From the NCBI GenBank assembly GCA_949987565.1, contig OX465110.1, positions 12,741,456 to 12,805,455 of the forward strand: a DNA stretch of 64,000 bases, given 5' to 3'. Below are positions 56,401-61,094 of this stretch, piece after piece (within the stretch, counting starts at the first letter, position 1; each line of letters begins with the position of its first letter). A program made the translations under genes and the position numbers. The notes under the pieces were generated by a model. That model saw only the letters and a list, made by a program, of their open reading frames with translations, made no database searches and had not been told where the DNA came from. Source of the DNA: Luidia sarsii (taxonomy: Eukaryota > Echinodermata > Asteroidea > Paxillosida > Luidiidae).

Positions 56401-59400
56401 AGGAGCTTGCCTGACGTCAGATCCCACAGCTTGAGAAGAGAAAGAGATTTTCTTTTTAAGAAAACGCCACGGGGAAATAAGTCTCGCCCAGTGGATTCAC
56501 AGTGGTGACTGTCTGCGGCGATACCATGGTAGAGCATCTCTTTCGAGACGGAAGACAGACTCGGAGAAGGGCCGGCAGCTCAACGTTTCCACACACAGTC
56601 TGAAAGGTTGAGATTGTATCGTTGATGCGGTTTGAAATCCCTTTTCAAATGAGGAAGACATTTCATGCTCAGCAGACTTTCCCGCTGCAGCGGTTCTATG
56701 AAACTGAGCCGGGGGGGGGGGGGGTGGGGGGCTTCCTGTTACCTTGACCAATCCATCGGCAGAGGCCGAGGCGATCCAGCGGCCGTCCGGACTGAAGCGG
56801 ATGCAGTTGATCGGTCCCGTGTGGCCCTTGTACGTGAAGATGCAACCCTTCCTACGGATATCCCACAACTGGAGTGGGACAAAACAACAACAACAATCCA
56901 TAAACATAGTCACAGTCACCTGAAGACATACGGGCATGGAGACAAAGGTCGTGTTCTTCACTGACCTTAAACAAAAAATTGGGGAGATTTACCGAGGCCC
57001 ATGGTTACCGGCAACTTTCAAATGGGTAAATCTTAACCCTGCTGCACTTGGACTTTTGGGGTCAGGAAATTTAAACTCATTTTTTGTTTACAAGATACAT
57101 TATAGAATAAGGTATTATATGTAAAATGGGTAAATCTTACCCCTATTGCACTTGGACTTTTTTGGCTTGGGAAATTTAAACCAAGGCAGTGTTTATAAGA
57201 TAGAGTATAGAATAAGATATAATACCGGTATGTGAAATTGTTAACATATAGATGTATAATAATGAATCTGTGATATATGATACTCACTTTTATGTTCAAG
57301 TCCACCGAGCCCGAAGCGACAAAGTCCCCGTATGGATGAAAGTCTAGACTTCTGGTATTGCTCTTGTGTCCGGTCAGTGTTCTGATAACTGCACGGTGAC
57401 AAGGAAATGGAAAAGAACGATTCACATCAAAGTTTCAAACCCCAAAAATATAGAGAACCTGACGTTTTGATCCAGGCAGGACCTTTCTCAAAGGCCAAAT
57501 CTCCAAATTTGACCAAACTCTTTAAAAGAAAAACTAGACCGCCTGAGTTTTAGATCCTAGCAGGACCTTTCTCATAGGCCAAATCTCAACATTTGACCGA
57601 ACTCTAAGAAAAAAAAACCTACTGTAGATGGCCTGAGGTGTCAATCCTAGCAGGACTTTTCTCCAAGGAAAAATCTCCACATTTGACCAAACTCTTTAAA
57701 AACAAACATAAACCACCTGCGGTTTCCATCCTAGCGATGGACGAAGTGGGAGTGAATGGACAGCAACATACGACCTTCTCATTTAAAAATAACAACAATT
57801 GAGGGGGGTGAACAGTGATGTGAATACTTACTCTTGGCAGCTTCCAGGTCCCATATCTTGAGGGATCCGGACTGGGAGCCAGCAGCCACCAGCTCCTCAT
57901 TGCTGTTGAAACGGACGCACTCTACGGGCGACGTGTGACCGGACAAACTCTGGCCAGACAGACAGAAAAAACAACATATACCAGGGGGTTGAAGTATCCC
58001 GTTTCATTCTAAAAAGTGTATTTGATCAGTGGAAACACTAACAGTTGCAAGAAATTTCAAAATAGGCAGGTTATATTCAAATGCAATTCTGCCAGTCCCT
58101 TGATCTGATTGGCCGATTGTCATTACATCATGTATTTATGCATATTCATGTATTCTATTCGCTGACATTGGCCAATCAGAGTCAAGGGTGTTCATGAATA
58201 TGCATAATATCAGCAGGAACAACCTCCAGGAAGAATGCCGTTGCTGGGTGAATAAACACTACATGTACCATTTAAATGCCGGCCATCTTAAAAAAAAAAT
58301 CAAAAATCAAAAAAGACACTCTTCCTTCTTTTAAAAAACCCGGAGAAGAAACTTTTTAATTTTTTCCATTCAGCCTTACTCTATGAAAGACTCATGCACA
58401 AATGGTCGGTCTTTGATAAGTAAGAACTTTTTTCGGCTTGGTATTCAGGCATTAGTTAGACCGGCACAGCTACCTTTGGGCAGGACTCACCATGATGCAG
58501 TTGGGTTTGTCCACCGCCCACATGTTGACCTTCTTGTCGTCCCCACCTGTCACCATGACACGCCCACTCTGCTGGCCCAGTGCCAGGCAGTTCACACTGG
58601 CCGCATGCGCCACAAACTCCTCTAAGGGAGGATGGAAAAAAATAAATTAATGGCAAGATATTACTATTACCAGGGCTCTAATTTCTTTCAAAAAATAAAA
58701 AAATAAATAAAAAATAGACAGCCGGTCCAGTTCAGTCACATTCAGCACTAGACTGATGCTGAAATCACTAGACTCGGTCCATGGTCTCTAATTGATATTT
58801 CGAGCCCTGCTACAGCTAGTATTACTATTATTAACTAGTATTAGATAAGAATTGAAGGTTTGTATGGTAGACAGACATAGGTTTGTATGGTAGACAGACA
58901 TAGGTTTGTATGGTAGACATACCATGTATATCATCTCTTAAGTCAGAGTATGGCTCTAAAAAGAGCCAGTATCTCAACATTTCGGGTACTGTGTACCTGT
59001 CATCAGGAGATGAACAATATTAAAATTAGTTAAATCATCATCATCAATCGGATGCAAGGCAGGCGACCACAAAGTTTCTCCATTCAACTTTTATCATCAG
59101 CAAGTCTGGTCACTAGTGGTCAGAGCCTTCTTGTCTAGGCTTCCATCCTTGTCACCCAAGAGACCTTGGATGGAGGGACAGTACACTAATTATCTTTGTC
59201 AGCCAGGTTTCTTTTTGCCTTTTCTAAGCACACTCGTGTCATAGTGAGTCATACATGATACAGTGCTTCCCCGAAAAATGGGCAAAAATGTCCCTTTTTG
59301 GCAGACAATCGCTATGAGTATGAGTATGAATCGTAAACCGGAAGACTTGGATTGTAAGGAGTTTGAGAAACCAGAGCAGGACTCACAATATCATATGCCG

Positions 59401-59943
59401 AGTACATTTTACTGTCCTTTTCCCAGCATATAAAATCAAAAGTCAGTGAGTGGAACGTGTCAGTTTGGTTCAAAATGGTTCAAGTAGACACAGAGATGTA
59501 TGCATTCGTTCACTGTAGCCAGTTGTATGACAATCAAAATAAAAATTGCTGAAAAGGGAGAAAAAGGGCTAGGCTACAGTTATTTATTGTAGCTATTCAA
59601 ATGAAAACAATAACTCATTAAATTAGATGTGAACATGGCTACAGCAGTTCGAGAATTGCACAGCTTTTTAAAACTTTGAATTTTTCAAACAAATAAAGAA
59701 AAGGAAGACTAACCTGCTTACTTAGAAATTATTCTTCGGAAATCACTGAATTAATCATTTCCAAATTATATTTATTCTATTTTTTACATAAATAAAAATA
59801 ATATTATTATTAATAAATAAATGTTAATTTTTATAAATATTTTTTTTCTAAATTGTTTCAGAACTAATATTAGTGAAATACAGCACGCATTTGTCAAGAT
59901 TTGGCTTATACTTACGGAGTTTCCATGATCGTTTTGTAGTCAT
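35286..59943 (-). CDS. KATNB1: Katanin p80 WD40-containing regulatory subunit B1 (16 coding exons)
   Basis: Katanin p80 targets and regulates the microtubule-severing AAA ATPase p60 at centrosomes, spindle poles and cilia bases. I built the gene from 16 exons: 59943-59916, 58621-58491, 57949-57832, 57388-57288, 56868-56743, 56429-56314, 55757-55686, 55301-55097, 53992-53835, 52642-52506, 51617-51283, 46290-46123, 44289-44213, 39444-39370, 37882-37769, 35418-35286. They total 2094 nt, all GT-AG, in frame throughout, giving 697 residues (655 in human). Residues about 10-299 form WD40 repeats ([60 protein letters not shown]). Residues about 300-510 are a low-complexity linker rich in Pro, Ala and Gln. 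Residues about 515-697 form the con80 domain, which binds p60 ([51 protein letters not shown]). The introns are unusually transposon-rich. Identity is very secure; UTR limits are not determined. Confidence 0.97.
35450..36110 (+). repeat. GGGAGA/GGAGGA purine tract in KATNB1 intron 15
   Basis: Purine on the plus strand. A block with GAGGATGTAGA recurs several times (about 35630, 35695, 35730 and 35785), then GGGACAGG repeats at 35875-36000. Starts about 30 bp from the exon 16 acceptor. Confidence 0.9.
36655..36735 (+). mobile_element. Penelope-like end fragment
   Basis: TTTGAGAATGGTCCTGCTAA then GATTGAATTTTG, a degraded copy of the family motif. Confidence 0.45.
37287..37662 (+). mobile_element. 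TTAA family 1, copy C (376 bp)
   Basis: Starts TTAAAGCCCATACACAACAT and ends CAATGTTGTATAGGGGCTTT + AA. Internal GAATAGCATCCATACGTTGT and TTTCAGCTCAATCCGCCAAC are shared with copies D and F. Confidence 0.85.
37769..37882 (-). CDS. KATNB1: KATNB1 exon 15 (con80)
   Basis: Acceptor ACCACAG, donor GTCAGT. Encodes [37 protein letters not shown]. Confidence 0.95.
38098..38277 (+). repeat. GGGGAGA/GGCAGA purine tract
   Basis: GA-rich tract ending in GGCAGAGGCAGA, directly abutting the truncated left end of the family 2 element. Confidence 0.9.
38278..38931 (+). mobile_element. TTAA family 2 element, left end replaced by microsatellite
   Basis: Enters the family sequence at CACCGAATCCGGGCACCACT and runs to CCCCGGCGCGAAGTGGTTAA. 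More than 90% identical by eye to 44859-45562 and 53069-53777. Confidence 0.85.
39370..39444 (-). CDS. KATNB1: KATNB1 exon 14 (con80)
   Basis: Acceptor GGAGTAG, donor GTAAGT. Encodes [20 protein letters not shown] and SKYE, with the conserved L-W-x-L-D-L-C core of p80. Missed by simple ORF scanning because it is short. Confidence 0.95.
39530..39650 (+). mobile_element. SINE fragment (GGCTGGATAGC family)
   Basis: TACCCCTACCCCAGCAAAGA and GGGCTGGATAGCACATAGGG match the 50450-50620 SINE head. The B-box is lost. Confidence 0.5.
39997..40348 (-). mobile_element. TTAA family 1, copy D (352 bp)
   Basis: Left end TTACAGCCACTACACAACAT (TTAA mutated to TTAC), right end CAATGTTGTGTAGGGGCTTT + AA. Inverse orientation to copy C. 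Confidence 0.8.
40950..41550 (+). pseudogene. Decayed SGNH/GDSL-hydrolase-like ORF, probably from a retroelement
   Basis: Starts [20 protein letters not shown] (block I with Gly-His-Ser), then a TGA, then [20 protein letters not shown] and CGTNDF (block III Gly-Thr-Asn-Asp), a frameshift, and near 41445 CPDGVHLSP (block V Asp-x-x-His). These are the family's catalytic and oxyanion blocks in the right order over about 600 bp. SGNH domains of this kind occur in some LINE and tyrosine-recombinase retroelements. At least two stops and two frameshifts break it. It lies antisense in KATNB1 intron 13. Confidence 0.65.
41600..41660 (+). mobile_element. Penelope-like end motif
   Basis: GGAGAAAGTCCTTCTGGGAT then CGAAACGTCGGGCCCC and TTAAATTTGGAGA. 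Confidence 0.5.
42285..42375 (-). mobile_element. Penelope-like end motif
   Basis: CTGGTTACTGACTCCAAATG, then GGGAGTCTGATGTTTTGATC and ATAGCAGGACCTTACTAAGA. Confidence 0.5.
42775..42865 (-). mobile_element. tRNA-derived SINE
   Basis: Read on the minus strand: A-box TTGGTGGTCCAGTGG, then AGTCGCAGGTTCGAATCCTG with B-box GGTTCGAATCC. The head resembles a tRNA but lacks a complete cloverleaf. Confidence 0.65.
44213..44289 (-). CDS. KATNB1: KATNB1 exon 13 (con80)
   Basis: Acceptor GTTTCAG, donor GTGGGT. Encodes [20 protein letters not shown] and IINIK. Confidence 0.93.
44347..44579 (-). mobile_element. TTAA family 1, copy E (233 bp, internally deleted)
   Basis: Left TTAAAGCCCCTACACACCAT, right CCAATGGTGTGTAGGGGTTT + TAA. 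Shares GAGCTGAAACATTCACAGGT with copy D. Confidence 0.8.
44770..44858 (-). mobile_element. tRNA-derived SINE, B-box half, split by a family 2 element
   Basis: Minus strand: AGAAGGCACGGGTTCAAATC then CCGCCTGGGATGCCTG, with B-box GGTTCAAATCC. The A-box half (GGCTCAGTGGTCAAGTG) is at 45563-45595, on the other side of the insertion. Confidence 0.65.
44859..45562 (+). mobile_element. TTAA family 2, intact copy (704 bp) inside a SINE
   Basis: Left TTAACCACTTCGCGCCGGGA, right CCCCCGGCGCGAAGTGGTTA + A. TTAA at both ends. The interior has no coding capacity. Inserted between the A and B boxes of a tRNA-derived SINE. Confidence 0.88.
45563..45600 (-). mobile_element. tRNA-derived SINE, A-box half
   Basis: Minus strand GGCTCAGTGGTCAAGTG is the A-box side of the SINE interrupted at 44858. 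Confidence 0.55.
45735..45795 (+). mobile_element. Penelope-like end motif
   Basis: TTTTAAGGAAGGCCCTGCAA then GGATCAAAGTGTCAGG. Confidence 0.45.
45800..46065 (+). pseudogene. C-terminal fragment of a LINE polyprotein
   Basis: Encodes [12 protein letters not shown], then [18 protein letters not shown] and THAD-like [11 protein letters not shown]. The C-x-C ... H ... C arrangement after W-G is the typical terminal zinc-knuckle region of several non-LTR retrotransposons. It ends in a GAA-rich tail (GAAGAAGAAGAAGAGG). Truncated at the 5' end, which is normal for LINE insertions. Confidence 0.65.
46123..46290 (-). CDS. KATNB1: KATNB1 exon 12 (con80 start)
   Basis: Acceptor ATCTCAG, donor GTCAGT. 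Encodes [20 protein letters not shown] and [20 protein letters not shown], the first helices of con80. Confidence 0.95.
46375..46478. mobile_element. Penelope-like end, palindromic pair
   Basis: GGAGGGCCTGACGTTTCGAT ... CTGCCTTTGAGAAAACTCCT ... TAGAATCAAAAGTAAACTTC ... AGGCCCTCCAAATTT. Confidence 0.55.
46485..46690 (+). mobile_element. AAGGCCCTTTTCCAAAA family copy
   Basis: CATCCATTTTCAAGTACAAG, GGGAGGCCTTTGGCTTTGTT, CCTGTGTTTTCAGCTTTTCG and the right end CCGGGTTTTGGAAAAGGGCC + TT match 7521-7778. Confidence 0.65.
46691..46830. mobile_element. Penelope-like end
   Basis: GGAGGACCTGATGTTTCAAT ... CTTTCTCAAAGGCAG ... AAAACGTCAGGGCCCTCCAA ... TTTTGGTCATTTTAGTCAGT ... AAGCAGTTGGCAACATTTTT, the same order as next to the Penelope-like ORF. 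Confidence 0.65.
46870..47392 (+). repeat. GGAGGA/GGGGGAGA purine tract in KATNB1 intron 11
   Basis: Purine on the plus strand, with a direct duplication of GAGGAGGGGTGGGGCAGGAG at about 46988 and 47111. Confidence 0.9.
47393..48175. other. Intron 11 sequence, no feature beyond a CA run
   Basis: Short (AC)n at 47483. Small ORFs only. 47760-47775 has a B-box-like GGTTCAAACG with no other support. Confidence 0.4.
48180..49260. mobile_element. Outer hairpin-ended element hosting a TTAA family 3 element
   Basis: GCTGTGTTTCCACTGGACAT at 48181 and GTCCAGTGGAAACGACCC at 49205 are inverse ends of an older element that the 48243-49204 element interrupts. Confidence 0.5.
48243..49204. mobile_element. 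TTAA family 3 element (962 bp)
   Basis: Left TTAAAGGTCAACTGAAGTGC + AAAA, right AAAATGCATTGCAGTTGACC + TTTAA. About 20-bp terminal inverted repeats with TTAA. It contains a 106-codon ORF (48657-48977) with no recognised domain, so it is nonautonomous or a remnant. Confidence 0.8.
49258..49621 (+). mobile_element. TTAA family 1, copy F (364 bp, left end shortened)
   Basis: Begins TTAAAGCATTGGTCGAGGTC (part of the TIR lost) and ends CCAATGAGGTGTAGGGGCTT + TAA. The interior matches copy C closely. Confidence 0.8.
49622..50440. other. Intron 11 sequence, nothing assigned
   Basis: No coding or repeat signal that I can support. Confidence 0.4.
50450..50625 (+). mobile_element. tRNA-derived SINE (GGTCTGGATAGCTCAG family)
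   Basis: A-box GGATAGCTCAGATGGGAAG and B-box GGGTTCAAATCCCC at tRNA-like spacing (about 45 bp), ending in an A-rich tail. Copies or fragments at 51675-51760 (minus) and 39530-39650. Confidence 0.75.
50695..51080. mobile_element. Two Penelope-like ends
   Basis: First: CATTGCTTACCGACTACAAT, GGTGGGTCTGGTGTTTTTCA, AGGTTCCGCTAAGAGCGAAA. Second: TTGCAAACTACTGACTGAAA, GGGCCCGACATTTCAATCAT, AGCAAGACCTCTCTCAAAAG, TTGAGAAACTTCCTGCTAGG. Confidence 0.55.
51283..51617 (-). CDS. KATNB1: KATNB1 exon 11 (Pro/Ala/Gln-rich linker)
   Basis: Acceptor AATCCAG, donor CCG|GTAAGT. Encodes [20 protein letters not shown], a Pro/Ala/Gln-rich stretch with a run of eight Gln, and [20 protein letters not shown]. The end resembles the conserved segment just before the con80 domain in other p80 proteins. 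Confidence 0.88.
51675..51870 (-). mobile_element. tRNA-derived SINE copy and adjoining head fragment
   Basis: Minus strand: GGGCTGGATAGCTCAGATGG (A-box), AGGTCTCGGGTTCAAGTCAG (B-box). 51822-51850 on the plus strand has a second B-box, GGGTTCAAGTCCC. Lies in intron 10, about 60 bp from exon 11. Confidence 0.7.
52506..52642 (-). CDS. KATNB1: KATNB1 exon 10 (linker)
   Basis: Acceptor GCCGGCAG, donor GTGAGT. Encodes an acidic linker, [20 protein letters not shown] ... [18 protein letters not shown] chose the GTGAGT donor over an overlapping GTGTGA because it alone keeps frame with exon 11. Confidence 0.85.
52748..52926 (+). repeat. 22-bp minisatellite, about 8 copies
   Basis: Unit AAAATGTATCAAGCTTGGTA + TC with HindIII-like AAGCTT in each copy. 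Located in KATNB1 intron 9. Confidence 0.9.
53069..53777 (+). mobile_element. TTAA family 2, intact copy (709 bp)
   Basis: Left TTAACCACTTAACGCCGGGA, right CCCCCGGCGATAAAGTGGTT + AA. Highly similar to 44859-45562; ends about 60 bp from the exon 9 donor. Confidence 0.88.
53835..53992 (-). CDS. KATNB1: KATNB1 exon 9 (linker)
   Basis: Acceptor CGTTGCAG, donor GTACCG. Encodes [20 protein letters not shown] ... [20 protein letters not shown], start of the disordered linker. Two bases carry over. Confidence 0.88.
54080..54430 (+). repeat. 23-bp minisatellite with GAATTC in each unit, about 13-14 copies
   Basis: Unit GGAGGGGATTCTGTAGTGAA + TTC. Degenerate GTGGATTC words continue to about 54670 and resume at 54905 after a Penelope-like insertion, so the array was split by that insertion. 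Confidence 0.88.
54770..54905 (+). mobile_element. Solo Penelope-like end, best-preserved copy
   Basis: GCCTTTGAGAAAGGTCCTGC, TAGGATCGAAACGTCAGGCC, CACTAAATCTTGAAATG, TTTTGGTAATTTTAGTCAGT, AAGCAGTTTGCAACATTTTT, GTATATAACTTTGATTTATT. Confidence 0.75.
55097..55301 (-). CDS. KATNB1: KATNB1 exon 8
   Basis: Acceptor TTCCCAG, donor CAG|GTTAGG. Encodes [60 protein letters not shown] and SVHVVDLQ, closing the propeller. Confidence 0.95.
55686..55757 (-). CDS. KATNB1: KATNB1 exon 7
   Basis: Acceptor CACCCAG, donor GTAAGT. Encodes [20 protein letters not shown] and SDV, linking the fifth and sixth blades. Confidence 0.93.
55800..56118 (+). mobile_element. Penelope-like 3' tail fragment with tandem units
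   Basis: Repeated CCCTACTGCTTGCCCTTCCC and TTTGATC words at about 60-65-bp spacing, ending CATTCTGCCTTTGAGGAAAG. The same words follow the Penelope-like ORF at 63815-63960. Confidence 0.7.
56144..56284 (+). mobile_element. Histone-stem-loop element, diverged copy 2
   Basis: Left AGTAGGAGGCTTGCGGTGAC, right GGCGTCACCGCAAACATCCT. Inside, GGCTCTTTTCAGACTC (56216-56231) is a damaged stem-loop, and TTTTAAGAGATGA follows as the purine element. Inverted relative to the 34.7-kb copy. Confidence 0.65.
56314..56429 (-). CDS. KATNB1: KATNB1 exon 6
   Basis: Acceptor TCTCAAG, donor GTGAGA. Encodes [20 protein letters not shown] ... [15 protein letters not shown]. Two bases carry over. Confidence 0.95.
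56743..56868 (-). CDS. KATNB1: KATNB1 exon 5
   Basis: Acceptor CTCCAG, donor GTAACA. Exactly 42 codons, [20 protein letters not shown] ... [12 protein letters not shown], one whole WD40 repeat. Confidence 0.95.
57288..57388 (-). CDS. KATNB1: KATNB1 exon 4
   Basis: Acceptor GTGCAG, donor GTGAGT. Encodes [20 protein letters not shown] ... [11 protein letters not shown]. Ends on a codon boundary. Confidence 0.95.
57450..57742 (-). repeat. Tandem array of about 90-bp units carrying the Penelope-like end motif
   Basis: CTGACGTTTTGATCCAGGCA, CTGAGTTTTAGATCCTAGCA, CTGAGGTGTCAATCCTAGCA and CTGCGGTTTCCATCCTAGCG recur, each but the last followed by GGACCTTTCTC-like sequence and ACATTTGACCAAACTCT. Located in intron 3. 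Confidence 0.7.
57832..57949 (-). CDS. KATNB1: KATNB1 exon 3
   Basis: Acceptor TCTGGCCAG, donor GTAAGT. Encodes [20 protein letters not shown] ... [15 protein letters not shown], the second blade. One base carries over. Confidence 0.95.
58092..58192. repeat. Small inverted repeat in intron 2
   Basis: CCCTTGATCTGATTGGCCGA ... TGTCATT pairs with GCTGACATTGGCCAATCAGA + GTCAAGGG. Confidence 0.6.
58491..58621 (-). CDS. KATNB1: KATNB1 exon 2
   Basis: Acceptor CCCTTAG, donor ATG|GTGAGT. Encodes [15 protein letters not shown] ... [21 protein letters not shown], the first WD40 blade. Ends on a codon boundary. Confidence 0.95.
58857..59030 (-). mobile_element. Histone-stem-loop element, copy 3, with a 23-bp triplication
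   Basis: GGTTTGTATGGTAGACAGAC + ATA occurs three times at 58856-58920. At 58967-58952 the minus strand reads GGCTCTTTTTAGAGCC, a fully paired stem-loop, followed by CTTAAGAGATGA. The distal inverted end is lost. Confidence 0.6.
59035..59915. other. Intron 1 remainder
   Basis: Starts with CATCATCATCA and sequence resembling a LINE 3' tail (low confidence). 59740-59870 is very AT-rich. 59637-59705 resembles 1550-1630. Confidence 0.4.
59916..59943 (-). CDS. KATNB1: KATNB1 exon 1
   Basis: Start codon at 59943; encodes MTTKRSWKL plus one base, then donor GTAAGT. The next exon completes KLQEFVAH, the start of the first WD40 blade. Confidence 0.93.
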
Positions 59944-60714
59944 GATTTATCTCAAAAAAGGTAAACCACTAATTTGCTAAACGGCCGTGGTTTCACTGCG
60001 CGGTGCACTTGTTGAACCGAACTGAGCTGAACACAGTGTCACTGTCACTGCTGCACTGCTGAGTGTTGGTCATAAAATTAAAACAAATTAATTAGGCCAA
60101 TGCCTGGGTCTTGTCTGAATTCTGCCCAGGGCTCGAAGCTACACAGGCACGCTAAATAAACGATTTTGGCCACATGTTCCCGTCTCTGGTCTGGTTTTTT
60201 TTTTTTGGTGCGGATTTTGGGCTGGCTCGGAGGTGGCCGCACGGGATTTTATTGGCAATTCCTGTGCGCGGATAGGACCACACCACTCACTGCACAGGGC
60301 ACGGCACGAAGCTTTTTGACGTTGCTGTCGACTGGCGTGCTGGGAAGAACGACTAATTCGATTGGTCTATTGCTTGACCCTTTCAGCCAAATTTACAACA
60401 ATAAAAAGACTAAAATCCAATATATGCTTTTTAAGGGAAAAACAGAGGACAAAAAAAACACAACGGAGTTCCTAAAATGCTATAGATTTATCGAATACTT
60501 AATTTTAAGGAGAAATATAAGCTTTTCTTTCGAGTTTTTATGAACCAATCAGAAAGGGCTTTTCTAAAAGACGTTGGTTACCTCGGTGGCGGCAAAGTTC
60601 AAAGTGAACAGGTCAAAGGTGAAATTGTGTAATCATAACAAACCCGCGGCGAGTCGTGAGGAGCAGGCACTCTCCATACTTTTTCTCGAGCGATTGAGGT
60701 GAAAAGCTGGTGCG
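59944..60714. promoter_or_regulatory. Shared promoter region between two divergent genes
   Basis: 771 bp between the KATNB1 ATG and the UPF0598 ATG. Contains CCAAT-type words in both orientations (CGATTGGTC near 60360; AACCAATCAGAAA near 60544) and no TATA box at a convincing place. Promoter function is inferred from the head-to-head layout. Confidence 0.55.
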
Positions 60715-60858
60715 ATGGTGCTGGTAAGAAGCTCAGCGCTAACTGCTCGTTTCTTGTCGACATGCTGTCGGCGCCTGTGCCGATCGAGGTACGTGCAGGG
60801 CCAATCGCCAGAGCCGAAAGTCCGGGAGTACTTTTATTACATTGATCATCAAGGCCAG
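60715..60858 (+). CDS. C8orf82: UPF0598 family protein (C8orf82-like), exon 1 only
   Basis: Encodes 48 residues, MVLVRSSALTARFLSTCCRR ... YVQGQSPEPKVREYFYYIDH + QGQ, then donor GTACGT. The segment Q-G-Q-S-P-E-P ... R-E-Y-F-Y-Y-x-D-H-Q-G-Q is the hallmark start of the UPF0598 family, whose human member is C8orf82. The Arg/Ser-rich first 25 residues without acids look like a mitochondrial targeting sequence (inference). The molecular function of the family is not established. The ATG is the first one compatible with the family motif. Later exons were not found before the window end; the intron holds a Penelope-like element. The exon ends on a codon boundary. Confidence 0.85.
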
Positions 60859-61094
60859 GTACGTAACTTGTTGTAAAAACTTAATGTAACTTATTGTAAG
60901 TCACTAACTGACTAAGTCAGTGCATGGAGGACGGAAAATGGTCAGTGTGACTGCATGCATGGTCGGAGCTGGGCATTATTACCAAATTTCAATGACACTT
61001 TTGACAGGTCTATCAAAAAGTATGATCATTAGTAATAGTATCATTTTTAACTAGTATCACTATCACTATCATCAGTATCAAGTACTGAAGTAGC

